Shown here: piece by piece, positions 47,962-57,716 of the stretch
Layout of the letters: every line of letters starts with the position of its first letter
Position numbering within the stretch: position 1 is the first letter of the stretch
Assembly: GCA_949126835.1 (NCBI GenBank)
Contig: OX421494.1
Coordinates: 19,802,196 to 19,866,195 of the forward strand
Reading direction: 5' to 3'
DNA: 64,000 nucleotides
DNA from: Anisus vortex
Taxonomy: Eukaryota > Mollusca > Gastropoda > Planorbidae
Translations under genes and position numbers: made by a program
The notes under the pieces: model-generated
Databases searched by the model: none
What the model saw: only the letters and a program-made list of their open reading frames with translations
What the model was told of the DNA's origin: nothing

Positions 47962-48148
47962 CACCTGAAACGTAACCAGAAACTTGCTTGCCTAACTTAG
48001 AACTGTCTGTCTGTGTGTGTTTAACAACATCTAAGCGAGCCAGTAGAGAACAAATAAATATTCCAGGTCAGCCACAGCATCGGCACCTCGTACCTCTAAG
48101 ACAACCAGCCATTATTACCCCCCTCTCAATTGCCACATCGTGACAAAG

Positions 48149-48168
48149 TGGGACCTCGTGTCCGGGAT
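48149..48168 (+). promoter_or_regulatory. probable primer-binding site
   Basis: TGGGACCTCGTGTCCGGGAT starts with the TGG that pairs with a tRNA CCA end, 3 bases past the LTR, and contains CCGGGAT, the complement of a T-arm ATCCCGG. The spacing does not match a tRNA I can name, so the primer is unassigned. Confidence 0.5.
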
Positions 48169-48175
48169 TATCTGA

Positions 48176-48823
48176 ACTTCAAGCCGTTCAGCGCACTGTC
48201 AACAGCAACAACCCGAGGACTACGCCGATTCTGAAACCGACCCTGGATGGGGGCTCATCTCTCTACAACACAAAGACTCTAAGCCAGCAACCAGACCCGT
48301 CATCCCAACGCCAGCAACCAGATCCATCAACCCATCAAACCAGGCTCGCCACCTTACGCAGCCCACGCCACCCCAGTCTACGCTCACGCCACCCCAGCCT
48401 ACGCCTACGACACCCCAGCATACGCTTACGCCACCCCAGCCTACGCCTACGTCACCCCAGCCTACGCACCCCAGATACGCCAACCTAAGCCACCCCAGAT
48501 TCGCCACTCCGAGCAATCTACGTCACCCCAGCCAGCTCACCCCATTAAGCCAGGCTCGCCACACTACGCCAGCCTACGTCACCCCAGACACACCAGCAAC
48601 CAAATTTGCCACCCCATTACGCCAGATTTGCCGCCCCAACCGCCAGGTCGCCACCCTCTGGCCCCGCATCAACATACCGGCACCCGAGACGTCAACAGAG
48701 AGACCCACCGCCGCCGCATCAACCTGCCCGACAACTAGAGACCGCCGAGAACCCGACAACTGCCCTGTCAACCTCCCCGTAGGAACCCGCCGTAGTTCCC
48801 GGTATCCAAACCCGGGAAAATAG
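48176..48823 (+). other. leader with Pro/Thr/Gln-rich ATG-less open frame
   Basis: Between the left LTR and the main ORF one plus-strand frame is open for about 215 codons, up to the TAG at 48821, but has no ATG. It reads in part T-P-P-Q-S-T-L-T, then P-P-Q-P-T-P-T, from a degenerate repeat of ACGCCACCCCAGCCTACGCC at 48360-48500. It is in a different frame from the 842-codon ORF. It may be non-coding leader, a decayed gag remnant, or simply open because C-rich DNA has few stops. Confidence 0.35.
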
Positions 48824-49113
48824 ACACTGACATTAAACGCTAATCCAGTCCCGGCACGGGGAAAGAGAATTCCTAACCAGCCCGAAGTTATCTGCACCAA
48901 CAGCGCCGAGCGCCATATAAACGATAACTTTATGATTGGATATACGTGTGTTAGTGTATGTGTGTGAAATTCTGGAATTGCTGTCTGGTGAGTACCATTT
49001 TGAGTTGTATTACGTTAGCTAAACTCTGAACCCCAACCCCTCTTACATTCCCTCTCTCTATCTCGTCATATCTCTGTCCGTTTACTGCCTTACTCTCGCC
49101 TTACTCTCTCACT

Positions 49114-51642
49114 ATGGCTAAAGGTAGACTATTGCGTAAGCAGCAGAGAGAAGATAGACTTAGAGTAGAAGCAGAGAAGCGTAGATTAGAAAAAATAGCT
49201 AGAGAGGAGAAACAATTAGACAGGGAACTTAGACTAGAGCAGAGAGAAGAAAACCGGTTGGATGAGCAACAACCCAAGGCACACACAGGCCCTGATCACT
49301 CCCAGAACCCCCCCATAATATGTTGCGTCGTCACCCTCTGCACTGCGGGCACTCCCGGCCGGCCTACAACCCCCGACGACCCGGAAACCAAGACAGAAAG
49401 AAATATAGAGATCAACTCTAAAAGAGCCAGGGCTCTTCTCTCCTCAGGTCTCCAGGCTGAGGGGATCATTAAGGCTCCCTTCGTAAATCCCTCCGACTAC
49501 ACTGGCGAGTCAATCCAGATTACAATTGCATGGGGAATAACTGAGACCCTCCCAACCGCCCGGGTTCACATCAGGTCAACCCTATACACTGGTACGGCCA
49601 CCCTAGCGGTCCGAGCCGACTTACCATTTGATGTCGTCCTGGGGAGCCGATACGTCAGAGTTAACGATTTCCCCCTCCCTCCCCTAGCCTCAGTGGCCAC
49701 ACACGCGCACCCTGACCCTGTTCCCCAATCCCCCGTGGAGTCCCCCACGGCCAACGAACTCCCTCGGGCCCAACAGGAAGACCCGACACTGGCCCCACTA
49801 TCCGCATATCGGTCCACCCCCCATTCTACTTTAGGCTACACTCCCGATGAGATGTTACTCGGTCCCCAACCCAGTGATCCACTAGAACGCCTCAAGGGCG
49901 CCTGGACCAAACCCTCCCCCCACCCCGAAGAACTCTCAGTCTACGCCTACACCAATAACTTACAGACTAGGCTTAAAACTGCCCACTCTATCGCCTCAAA
50001 ACACTTAGCCAAGGAGAGGGAGAAGAAGGAGACGCTATACGATCGGCGGGCCAAAGAACGCTCTCTGGCTCCGGGCGATCAAGCACTACTGCTCCTCCCC
50101 ACCTCTTACAACAAACTCCAGTTAGCATGGAGAGGCCCATACTCAGTTACGAAAAAACTCTCAGGCACCAAATACCTTATAAAGATCGGCAACCAAGACA
50201 AACTGTTCCCCATCAACTTGCTAAAGCGATACATAGAGCGCCCACGTGACAATAAACCCCCTGTAGCAACGACTATTGCTGAAGAAACAAAAGCCGATGA
50301 CTCATTAACCGCATTCCCCTTACAGCAGACAGAAACCATAAGGGATGTAGAAATCTGTCCACTCCCAACCCCTGAACAAGCCAAAACAGTCAAAACCTTA
50401 CTCCCCTCATACGCTGACGTGCAAGCCGACACTCCAGGGCGTACAAACTTAGAACCGCTCACCACGAAGGTCACCGACCCGCGAACCATTAAGGTCAAAC
50501 TTACTATGCCAGACGCCAAATTAGAGGTCATTGAGAAAGAAATCAATTACCCGTTAGCCCACAACGCCATCGCTAGATCTACCTCCCCTTTCAATGCCCC
50601 GGTAAGACTAGTACAGAAAGGAGACATAATAGAGTCGTCCCACCCCCGTGGAAAAATTCACCCACCGCCCGCTTCCCGACGGGAAAATGGTAGACCGGGA
50701 ATGTCACCATCCCCTTACTCCCACCCGAGACACCCACAGCCACATCGGCCTTATCGAGACAATCACTGCGCCAACCCTCCCCCGCTAATCAGCAACAACA
50801 GCGTCCCCTCATCTCGACCAGGTCAATCCCAAACCAGACGCCCTCCGCCCCTCCAAGATTCCCGACGTAGGGATCACCGCCACGCCAGACCCACCCCTCA
50901 CTTAGCTCCCGAACAGGAACCCGCCGATCAGGGGCGGGACCAGTACTCAAGCAGTGACTATGATCGAGTCCACCACGTGTTCTCTATTTCCTCGGCAGAC
51001 AAACATAACCAATTCCCTCGTAGCTACGTCGACGAGATAGTCAGAATCAACGGCCGACTCGCCTCTTGTACGTATGATTCCGGTCTTAGCTTTGAGGCCC
51101 TAGTAACGCGATCAAAAATCGACCCCCGCGACTACACAGGACGCTATGTGCGACTCCAAGGTCCATCTCATAACTCTCCTATTCAGCAGCTACCGACCGC
51201 ACTCGTAAACCTCAGCTCAGCACTTTTTACAGGCCCCATTGAGGCCGCCGTAATAGAAGGCCTACAAGTAGACATCCTACTCGGAAGACCGATTGTAGGT
51301 AAACAAACGCATTGCCTGCCTACACCCGCAACCTACGGATCGCCCCGCCCCACCCCCAACCAGACACCTCTCCCCCACCCCATGTCCATTAAAGATAAGC
51401 TCCGTCATGCAAGGCTGCCCACGACGAGACTCGAACTAAGACAAACACTGTGCGAATTCAGCAACTATCAGAATACCCTTATACCAAACTTCCGTAAAAT
51501 TGCCCGTCCGTTATTTAGATTGCTCAACGCACCCACATCGTTCCCATTATCTTGGGACAAACCCGCTACTAATGCTTTCGACACATTGCAACTTTGCCTA
51601 GGCCAAAACCCCTTTCGACACACGCGGCATAGCGGACACTAA
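49114..51642 (+). CDS. scrambled Gypsy-type pol polyprotein (842 aa), two protease domains
   Basis: One uninterrupted frame from the ATG at 49114 (M-A-K-G-R-L-L-R-K). Parts in order: a charged coiled coil, residues 1-54, like the N-terminus of some Gypsy gags. Then a retropepsin-like domain, about 95-183, in which the catalytic D-S/T-G is S-S-G (110-112) but the V-V-L-G end (174-177) remains. Next the integrase C-terminal region, 229-377, with Y-R-S-T-P-H-S-T-L-G-Y-T-P (232-244) and a GPY module (G-P-Y at 341-343). Then the N-terminal part of reverse transcriptase, about 415-503 (D-T-P-G-R-T-N-L at 439-446, then S-T-S-P-F-N-A-P-V). Then a Pro/Arg-rich stretch, 505-615. A second retropepsin, 617-728, follows with D-S-G (655-657) and I-L-L-G-R (721-725). 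Last is an RT thumb/connection segment, 757-826 (L-I-P-N-F-R-K-I-A-R-P-L). Normal Gypsy order is PR-RT-RH-IN, so these are out of order and partly duplicated. No RT YxDD, RNase H or integrase D,D,E core is present. Domain calls are by motif, without a search. Confidence 0.85.
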   Translation: MAKGRLLRKQQREDRLRVEAEKRRLEKIAREEKQLDRELRLEQREENRLDEQQPKAHTGPDHSQNPPIICCVVTLCTAGTPGRPTTPDDPETKTERNIEINSKRARALLSSGLQAEGIIKAPFVNPSDYTGESIQITIAWGITETLPTARVHIRSTLYTGTATLAVRADLPFDVVLGSRYVRVNDFPLPPLASVATHAHPDPVPQSPVESPTANELPRAQQEDPTLAPLSAYRSTPHSTLGYTPDEMLLGPQPSDPLERLKGAWTKPSPHPEELSVYAYTNNLQTRLKTAHSIASKHLAKEREKKETLYDRRAKERSLAPGDQALLLLPTSYNKLQLAWRGPYSVTKKLSGTKYLIKIGNQDKLFPINLLKRYIERPRDNKPPVATTIAEETKADDSLTAFPLQQTETIRDVEICPLPTPEQAKTVKTLLPSYADVQADTPGRTNLEPLTTKVTDPRTIKVKLTMPDAKLEVIEKEINYPLAHNAIARSTSPFNAPVRLVQKGDIIESSHPRGKIHPPPASRRENGRPGMSPSPYSHPRHPQPHRPYRDNHCANPPPLISNNSVPSSRPGQSQTRRPPPLQDSRRRDHRHARPTPHLAPEQEPADQGRDQYSSSDYDRVHHVFSISSADKHNQFPRSYVDEIVRINGRLASCTYDSGLSFEALVTRSKIDPRDYTGRYVRLQGPSHNSPIQQLPTALVNLSSALFTGPIEAAVIEGLQVDILLGRPIVGKQTHCLPTPATYGSPRPTPNQTPLPHPMSIKDKLRHARLPTTRLELRQTLCEFSNYQNTLIPNFRKIARPLFRLLNAPTSFPLSWDKPATNAFDTLQLCLGQNPFRHTRHSGH

Positions 51643-51806
51643 CTAGTGCCCCTACACACTTCGTGGCCCAGCATACTCAGTAATACGGCCCCACGCGCGC
51701 ACACTGTTAATGAGTGTGTAGTTACTCCCCTTTCCCCATGTCCCAGAGACAGTAATTTAGGTAGAAATCTTCTTTCTGAGTAGATTCCCAAGCTACCCGG
51801 GTGAGT
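51643..51806 (+). other. LTR element 3' untranslated segment
   Basis: 164 bases between the ORF stop and the 3' LTR. A normal element has a purine tract here next to the LTR; none is evident. Confidence 0.5.
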
Positions 51807-53091
51807 TGTCACGATTCTGGATTAAACCGTGACTCGTAGCACTCATAGATAGACTATAGCATAGATAGCAGTGTATAACTAGAACCTTAGATTAGCTTAA
51901 GTTTAGCTAGAATAGAGAGAAGGTTAGTCTGACGTCACTATCTTCTCCCTCCCTTACGCAATTACATCTCCCCATCACTCTTTCTCACCTGTTTCTCTAT
52001 CCGTCACTATACTCTTGTACTACGCCCAAATTCAGAGTCTACTGACTAATACGATTCAACTTGGTACTACATCTTGGTTGAATGGGTACGAATGTGTTAG
52101 TTAGAATGTATATATTTTATCCTATGCTATAATGATGTATTCATATCATGTCTTAATGTATTTATATCTTGTACTATTTTAACGCATGTGTAGACAGTCA
52201 TTACTCGACCCCTCACCCACTCCCTCCTCTTCGCGCCCCCGCCACCCCCCTCTATATCCCCTCAGCTTAGCGGCATGTTATGCAATTGCTTTGAGACGGT
52301 CGTTCCCTGAACGCTGACCAGAGAACCCAGTTCGCACACATATACTAATTCTCGTCCGAAACCCCCCCCCCAGCCACTTGAGTTAACTACTTAAAATTCT
52401 ACCAAAGGAAGATAAAGTCCCCCACTCAGCATGACGTCTGTATAAATTGTCTTTCATCTAGACCTCTCTCTCCCCCCCCCTTTTCGCCCTCGCAACCCCG
52501 ACCCCCAATCCATTTTTGGCTCCAATAAGCTTTTCTTATGCAAATGTATATTCAATCTAGCCAATGAGAATAGGATGTAATTAAATGTAAGCCAACCAAA
52601 TTAACTTTGGGTCAGGTGACTAGTGTCCACGAAAAAGCCGCCCAACTAAACTAAGGCAGATCTCTCCCAGCTCCCGAGCTAGATACATCGTTTTGGTCTA
52701 GCTCCCAAATTGTTACTCGGACTTGCAGATACTTAGCCAGTAATCGTAATTCCCTCATTATAGTTACGTAGCCTAACCTTGGATTCCGTAACAACACAGT
52801 ATATTGAGTGTTAGACGTTCCTGTGCATATATCTCAAGCATTGTATCTCCCCTGCATGTTAGTATGTGTATCTCATCATTGGATATTGAATTTGAATCAT
52901 AAATAAACACCTGAAACGTAACCAGAAACTTGCTTGCCTAACTTAGAACTGTCTGTCTGTGTGTGTTTAACAACATCTAAGCGAGCCAGTAGAGAACAAA
53001 TAAATATTCCAGGTCAACCACAGCATCGGCACCTCGTACCTCTAAGACAACCAGCCATTATTACCCCCCTCTCAATTGCCACATCGTGACA
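51807..53091 (+). repeat. 3' LTR
   Basis: Same termini as the 5' LTR. The two-base length difference is in the C run near 52364-52373. It is followed directly by the CCCCA duplication. Confidence 0.95.
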
Positions 53092-53096
53092 CCCCA
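53092..53096. repeat. 5-bp target-site duplication, right
   Basis: CCCCA, identical to 46858-46862. Confidence 0.9.
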
Positions 53097-53429
53097 TATT
53101 ATTCAAAATGTGCATCGTTCATTTAATTTTCCACTTTAAGAGGTTTCACTAAATTTACTACAGTAGCTATATTGTGATTTGTAATACTTATATGACAATA
53201 ATAATAAAAGTGATGTGACGAAGAGGGAAGATATGGGGGAAGGGGGGAGGGGGAATTATTGACCATAATCGTGAGTCGTCAATTTATTTCAAAAATCTGG
53301 GAATTACTTTTTGTATACCGATTCTATTATAACAAGTGTTGAGTGTAGGGAGGGGTGGGGGTCTATGTTTTCTGTGTGTGATAATAGATAATTGGGACCG
53401 CTGTCTGAGGTACCGTCCGGCTCTCACGG
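53097..53429. other. gene-free flank
   Basis: AT-rich then G-rich (53234-53254). May be the right half of the element interrupted by the LTR retrotransposon. Confidence 0.4.
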
Positions 53430-53732
53430 TCTCTGCAGTACATGCACTATACTTCTCACCCCACTTGCGGAATTCCCCCCTGGTTCATTTACGCGGTGGA
53501 TCGCCCGTACGCCTGCACTGTCGTCCGGTAGCACAAATTCCAGAAACATAGGTCTGGCCATCCAGGCATCCAGGGCGGGATTGAGACGGGCTGTTGTGTT
53601 CATTCCTACCTTCCCACGGAGTATCTGAGCCTCTCGGCAGCGCAACGCCCCCCTTGCGTTTGTCCACCGGTGTGCTCTTAATATAAGCGTATCGGTGGTT
53701 TCCACACTTCGCCAGCGTTGAGGCCCATGGGC
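53430..53732 (+). mobile_element. GC-rich dispersed element, copy 2
   Basis: Homologous to the minus strand of 39079-39520 (see there): CGGTGGATCGCC, CCTGCACTGTCG, CCGGTAGCACAAAT, GCCATCCAGGCATCCAGG and GTATCGGTGGTTTCCACACT. The copies are well diverged and differ by indels, so the insertions are old. Class unknown. Confidence 0.6.
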
Positions 53733-54845
53733 ACATAATCGGGGGATCAGTCTGTGGTTTCAATTGTTTCAATTGTGAGGATTATTGTGTAGCTGTGGGT
53801 TTTTTTTTTTCGGAAACATTTTGCACCTTTTGTATGATTTATATTCTCATGGACGTTGACCTACAATATCAACTTCAGTAAGATTGTAGTGAAAATTGTA
53901 TATATGTGTGTGTCTGTACCTGTGTCTGAGCACAACCAGATGGCTGCACTAACAAGAACAAAAAAATTCAACCACCTACACCATCAAATATTGCACGTCT
54001 GTGTAACGTCCAACTTCCCTTGCGTGTGGTCGACAAAAGCTACATGTAATCTGCTCTTCTCCTACACCCCTTCTTTCCCCTCCCCCCTTTCTCCCCCACA
54101 CCGCCATGATTGAACCACGTGGTTACATCTGCAGATCGTCTTCCATCAAAATGGCGATGTATCCAAGGTCTTGTCTTTTGTATCCATCATCCAGTGGATG
54201 GAGAATTCACCAGGTTTTTCTTACCTTGTGTTTTTATAAGTCTTGCCAAAACTACGCCTTACAGAAATATCCCAACAGTTTCTGAGCCAATGAAATGAAA
54301 AGTGCAAATTCATTATTTCAAATAATTCAATTTATATTATACAATACATGTATTCATTATCTCTAACAGGTTCACAATTATGTTCTTTCAATTGTTATAT
54401 GATTGCATTATTGGAAGTATTTTCTCATTAGTTTTTATAATTATTATTTTTTTTTGCTTATAGAATTTAATATTACAAGGATTTGAATGTTGGAAAACAG
54501 GTTCCCCTTTGCGTCATTAATATAAATTTATCTTTAAAGATTATACATTAATCTTATCTTTCTCATAATTCAAATTCTCTATGATACAAAACTTTTTTTT
54601 AATAGTCTTAGTTTGTTTTTTCTCTATTTTTCTATGACTCAAAGTGAGCGTTTCTAACTGAATTACATAAGCTTTTTATTTGAAACAGAAAAAGATGAGT
54701 TGTATGTAAGAGTAGTTAAATGTTGCTAATGAGCATTCTGGATGGGAGGGCTCGGCTTGACAGGCGTGACATACAAATGACCATCATCACCATCATTTTT
54801 TATATATACATTTTAGTTTTTTTTTATATAAATTTATTCCAACGA
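53733..54845. other. gene-free stretch
   Basis: C/CT-rich at 54060-54100, then AT-rich. Open frames of 61-85 codons show no domain. Confidence 0.5.
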
Positions 54846-55384
54846 CAGATCATTTGCAATAGGCGTGGCTTAACTAGAAGACATGATGGAGACATGGTGG
54901 AATAAAATTGTTCTTTACCATGTCTATTTTACACCCAAAATGTAAGGAATTTGTTTCCATAAATCTTCATATTTAACTGTGATACTAGTCCTTAGTAGTC
55001 CGTCCACGAAGTAAACAAGATTTAAGGCTTTTATAGTTTTTCAATAGCTATTCTGAAACATTTCACTGCCTGCCCTATGCTTTACTTTTAGATATATCTA
55101 GTAAGTTAAGCTAACTTTCGACATCTTCTATTAAATATTCTGCACTTACGGGACCTTCTCCAGTGATTTTTAATGGTTTAAATTTTAGCTTTGAATGTTA
55201 ATTTTCATCGCATGACAGCGTTTTATATATGCTATATTTTTATGTCTTTTAGTTGAAATAATGATATTGAAAAATAAATAAAACCTTTCTTAAACCTATA
55301 GTAAAACGGCCGCCATTGTTCACTACAAGACAAAGTAAACAAACAGCACGTGCTTTTTGTCACATGATTGCTAATGCTTTATTG
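54846..55384 (-). mobile_element. MITE family 2 copy, degenerate ends
   Basis: Reverse orientation of 12441-13005, with long matches: TTTGCAATAGGCGTGGCTTA, GCTAACTTTCGACATCTTCT, GATTTTTAATGGTT and CAGCACGTGCTTTTTGTCAC. Both termini have drifted (ATTTGCAAT, GCTAATGCTTTAT) and no target duplication is visible. Confidence 0.75.
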
Positions 55385-55618
55385 AGTTAAACTCAGCACA
55401 TGCGCAATGGAGCCGCGGCAAGAATGCAAAGGGAATCCTTATTTAAATCTTTGTATTCAGTATTCATCTGTAGACTTAGTGGGTTTTAAATGTAATCATA
55501 TTTGTTTTTAAATGTTTAGACAATGAGCACTAAATGAACGACACACATTAGATACTCGATCCCATTGTATTGATGTTAATTGTTCTGAACTGAAGTCAAC
55601 AACCTCTACCTTCCAGGG

Positions 55619-55797
55619 AGGTCCATTAGATATTTTATAAGGCCCCCAAGTATATATTTTTCTTTAACTGTTTTCTTAGGTCCTTTAGATATTTTATAAG
55701 GCCCCCAAGTATAAATTTTTCTTTAACTGTTTTCTTAGGTCCTTTAGATATTTTATAAGACCCCAAGTTTAAAGTTTTCTTTAACTGTTTTCTCCAA
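55619..55797. repeat. 59-bp tandem repeat, 3 copies
   Basis: TTAGATATTTTATAAGGCCC, CCAAGTATAAATTTTTCTTT and AACTGTTTTCTTAGGTCCT repeat three times. Confidence 0.88.
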
Positions 55798-56039
55798 ATA
55801 AGTACACAGAATACCAAAAATATCACCAAAGCTTCACAGGCCAATGGGCTCTAAGAAGAGTCCTGAGAGGTTAGCAAACACAAGTTATGGAATCTATAAC
55901 TAATGGGATTTTATCTTTTAGAGTTCAAGCATATTTTTAACTTACTCATTAAGAATATTTCATATATTATATGTTTGGTGTAAAATGTCAATGTTCTGTG
56001 CTAAATAAGAAATAATATATGACTAAATTACTTTTAACA

Positions 56040-56345
56040 TTGTCGTGAACATAAAATATTAAATTCTAATTTAGACACACAAAAACAAAAACAGCAAAAA
56101 TAATGTTTTTAATACTCAGAAAGACACAGGTATAAAAACATTTTTCTTATTCCATATAAAATAACAATTTCATATAAGTTTTCCTTTTTTTTTCCAAAGT
56201 GGCATCTGGGTGTGTAATGGGCTACCCGAGTAAACAAAGAAAATCAACAACTTAGCACAATTTAAAATGCTACTTGAATAACCCTGGATAAGCGTAGGAC
56301 GCAATAATCTTCTGTATAAAAGTAGCGTTTGATAAGATAAAATTA
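56040..56345 (+). mobile_element. LINE 3' end copy, diverged
   Basis: AAATATTAAATTCTAATTTAGA, with one gap, corresponds to the coding part at 9980-9998. GTAATGGGCTACCCGAGTAA and AAGCGTAGGACGCAATAATC correspond to the end of the ORF and the 3' UTR. More diverged than the other copies. Confidence 0.6.
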
Positions 56346-56784
56346 TTCTTCTACCAACATTACGATCATGATAGGGACGTACACAAACACATAAAGAGGT
56401 CTGGCTCCAACTTAACTGTCGAGAGAAAGTTCAATAAACCTATTGTAAGACTATGAATGTTTATCTAAATAATTCTAGTCTACAAGATCGCTTCAAAATA
56501 CTTGGTCTAAATATTCTTTCCTTCGGGATAGGAGATTGGGGAGGATGAGGTGGAGCGGAGGCAAGGAGACTGAAGAAGGTCATTTTGATTATTAGAAATT
56601 AATTATACTGAAAAATATAATTGTAGTATTTTATACGTAAAAGATTAATCCTGCATTAATCCGACTACAATAATGATGAATGAAGCTGTACACAATAGAG
56701 GTATATTGGAATGGGAGGGGAGAGAAGGCTCCAAATAATTTCCTTATTGTATTAAATTCTATAGGCTAGTTATCTTTCTTTATG
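56346..56784. other. gene-free stretch
   Basis: AT-rich unique DNA between two LINE tails. Confidence 0.5.
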
Positions 56785-56925
56785 TGTGTCATTCGGGCAT
56801 GGAATGGGATGCCTGAATTAGGCCTATATATAATAATCAGGAAAACAAATGACTCGTTATTATTGAAACTCCGTATTTAAGACTGCAAGACATTTATACT
56901 TGACTACGGATAAGCGTGGAGACGA
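56785..56925 (+). mobile_element. LINE 3' end copy, short
   Basis: GTCATTCGGGCATGGAATGG, GCCTGAATTAGGCC, CTGCAAGACATTTATACTTG and GGATAAGCGTGGAGACG resemble the last 150 bases of the LINE family. Confidence 0.55.
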
Positions 56926-57059
56926 AAAGAAAATATCTGTGAATTGTAACTTAGAGCAATGGGAAGAACTATTCAAGAATAGCTACGTAAAGATATCAAA
57001 ATACCTGCTTTCATATGACCAAAACAGAAAAAAAATATTTCTGCAATATATGGGCTATA

Positions 57060-57078
57060 TGAAAAAAGGCAGAGAAAC

Positions 57079-57113
<35 letters not shown>

Positions 57114-57325
57114 AAGAGCGATAGAAATCGAGAGAAAGACAGAGAAAGAGAGAAAAACAGAGAGAGAAAAAGACAGACAACAGAGATAGACCGACAGGGA
57201 GAAAGAGAGAAAGAGAGAGAAAAAGAGAGATAGAGAAATGAGAAATATAAATATATACAGAGAAAAGTAGAAAGATAGAGAAATAGATAAAGAAAGAAAG
57301 AGAGAGAGAAATAGTTGATCTGTAG
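57060..57325. repeat. GA-rich microsatellite
   Basis: AGAGAGAGAAAGAGAGA-type purine tract on the plus strand with degenerate interruptions. A homopurine tract this long can form triplex DNA. Confidence 0.92.
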
Positions 57326-57531
57326 AGTAGTGTTATTGTTAAACTTTCTTTCAATAATTGTTGTCCCAGTAACTGCCTTGAATGATAAAAAAAATTATTA
57401 TTGTATAGTTGAGTGTTTTGTGTAGTACCATTGCGTTATTATTTCCCACGGGATTGTGTGATTTCTAGACGGTTCTCATCAAGATGTACACATTCACGCC
57501 ATAGCAATGGTTTTACTAACCCCGAAGACCA

Positions 57532-57702
57532 TGCACAGCCAGCTTTACTTTACCCCAACTAAGGTCAGGTACGCATCAGAGCTGGGTAGACTCAGGGACA
57601 CCCTCCAGACCCGGCAAAAAATCCTAGCCTGCACCAGGATTCGAACCCGGGACCTTCGGCTCGCCAGTCGAACACGCTGCCGCTCGCCAGCCGTGCCCCC
57701 GC
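57532..57702 (-). mobile_element. SINE family A, short copy with perfect target duplication
   Basis: Reverse orientation. B box complement GGATTCGAACC at 57637-57647 and a head GCTGCCGCTCGCCAGCC, so the A box is slightly mutated. It is flanked by a perfect 14-bp direct repeat AACCCCGAAGACCA (57518-57531 and 57703-57716). Its 3' part stops after GTAAAGTAAAGCTGGCTGTG, about 90 bases shorter than the copy at 62516. Confidence 0.88.
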
Positions 57703-57716
57703 AACCCCGAAGACCA

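Larger units (their letters stand above)
46863..48145 (+). repeat. 5' LTR
   Basis: Begins TGTCACGATTCTGG and ends ACATCGTGACA. Aligned by eye with the 3' LTR it shows one substitution (GGTCAGCC here, GGTCAACC there, near 48070) and a C run of 8 instead of 10 near 47425. LTRs are identical when inserted, so the copy is very young. Confidence 0.95.
46863..53091 (+). mobile_element. non-autonomous Ty3/Gypsy-type LTR retrotransposon, intact ends
   Basis: A 6229-bp insertion with 1283- and 1285-bp LTRs, perfect 8-bp terminal inverted repeats (TGTCACGA ... TCGTGACA), a 5-bp target duplication and a primer-binding-site-like sequence 3 bases after the left LTR. Its one long ORF encodes rearranged pol pieces. 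I see no clear polypurine tract before the right LTR (51770-51806 reads ATCTTCTTTCTGAGTAGATT and on), which is unusual. The body is much more GC-rich than the flanks. Capsid-type gag, RT catalytic core, RNase H and integrase catalytic core are all missing, so transposition must have used proteins in trans. Confidence 0.93.

Noticed and set aside
48220..48900. Minus-strand ORFs of 98 and 108 codons in the LTR element leader
   Set aside because: Antisense shadows of a C-rich repetitive leader (G-rich complement lacks stops).
46863..53091. Endogenous retrovirus with an envelope gene
   Set aside because: No envelope-like ORF, signal peptide or transmembrane region exists between the pol-derived ORF and the 3' LTR.
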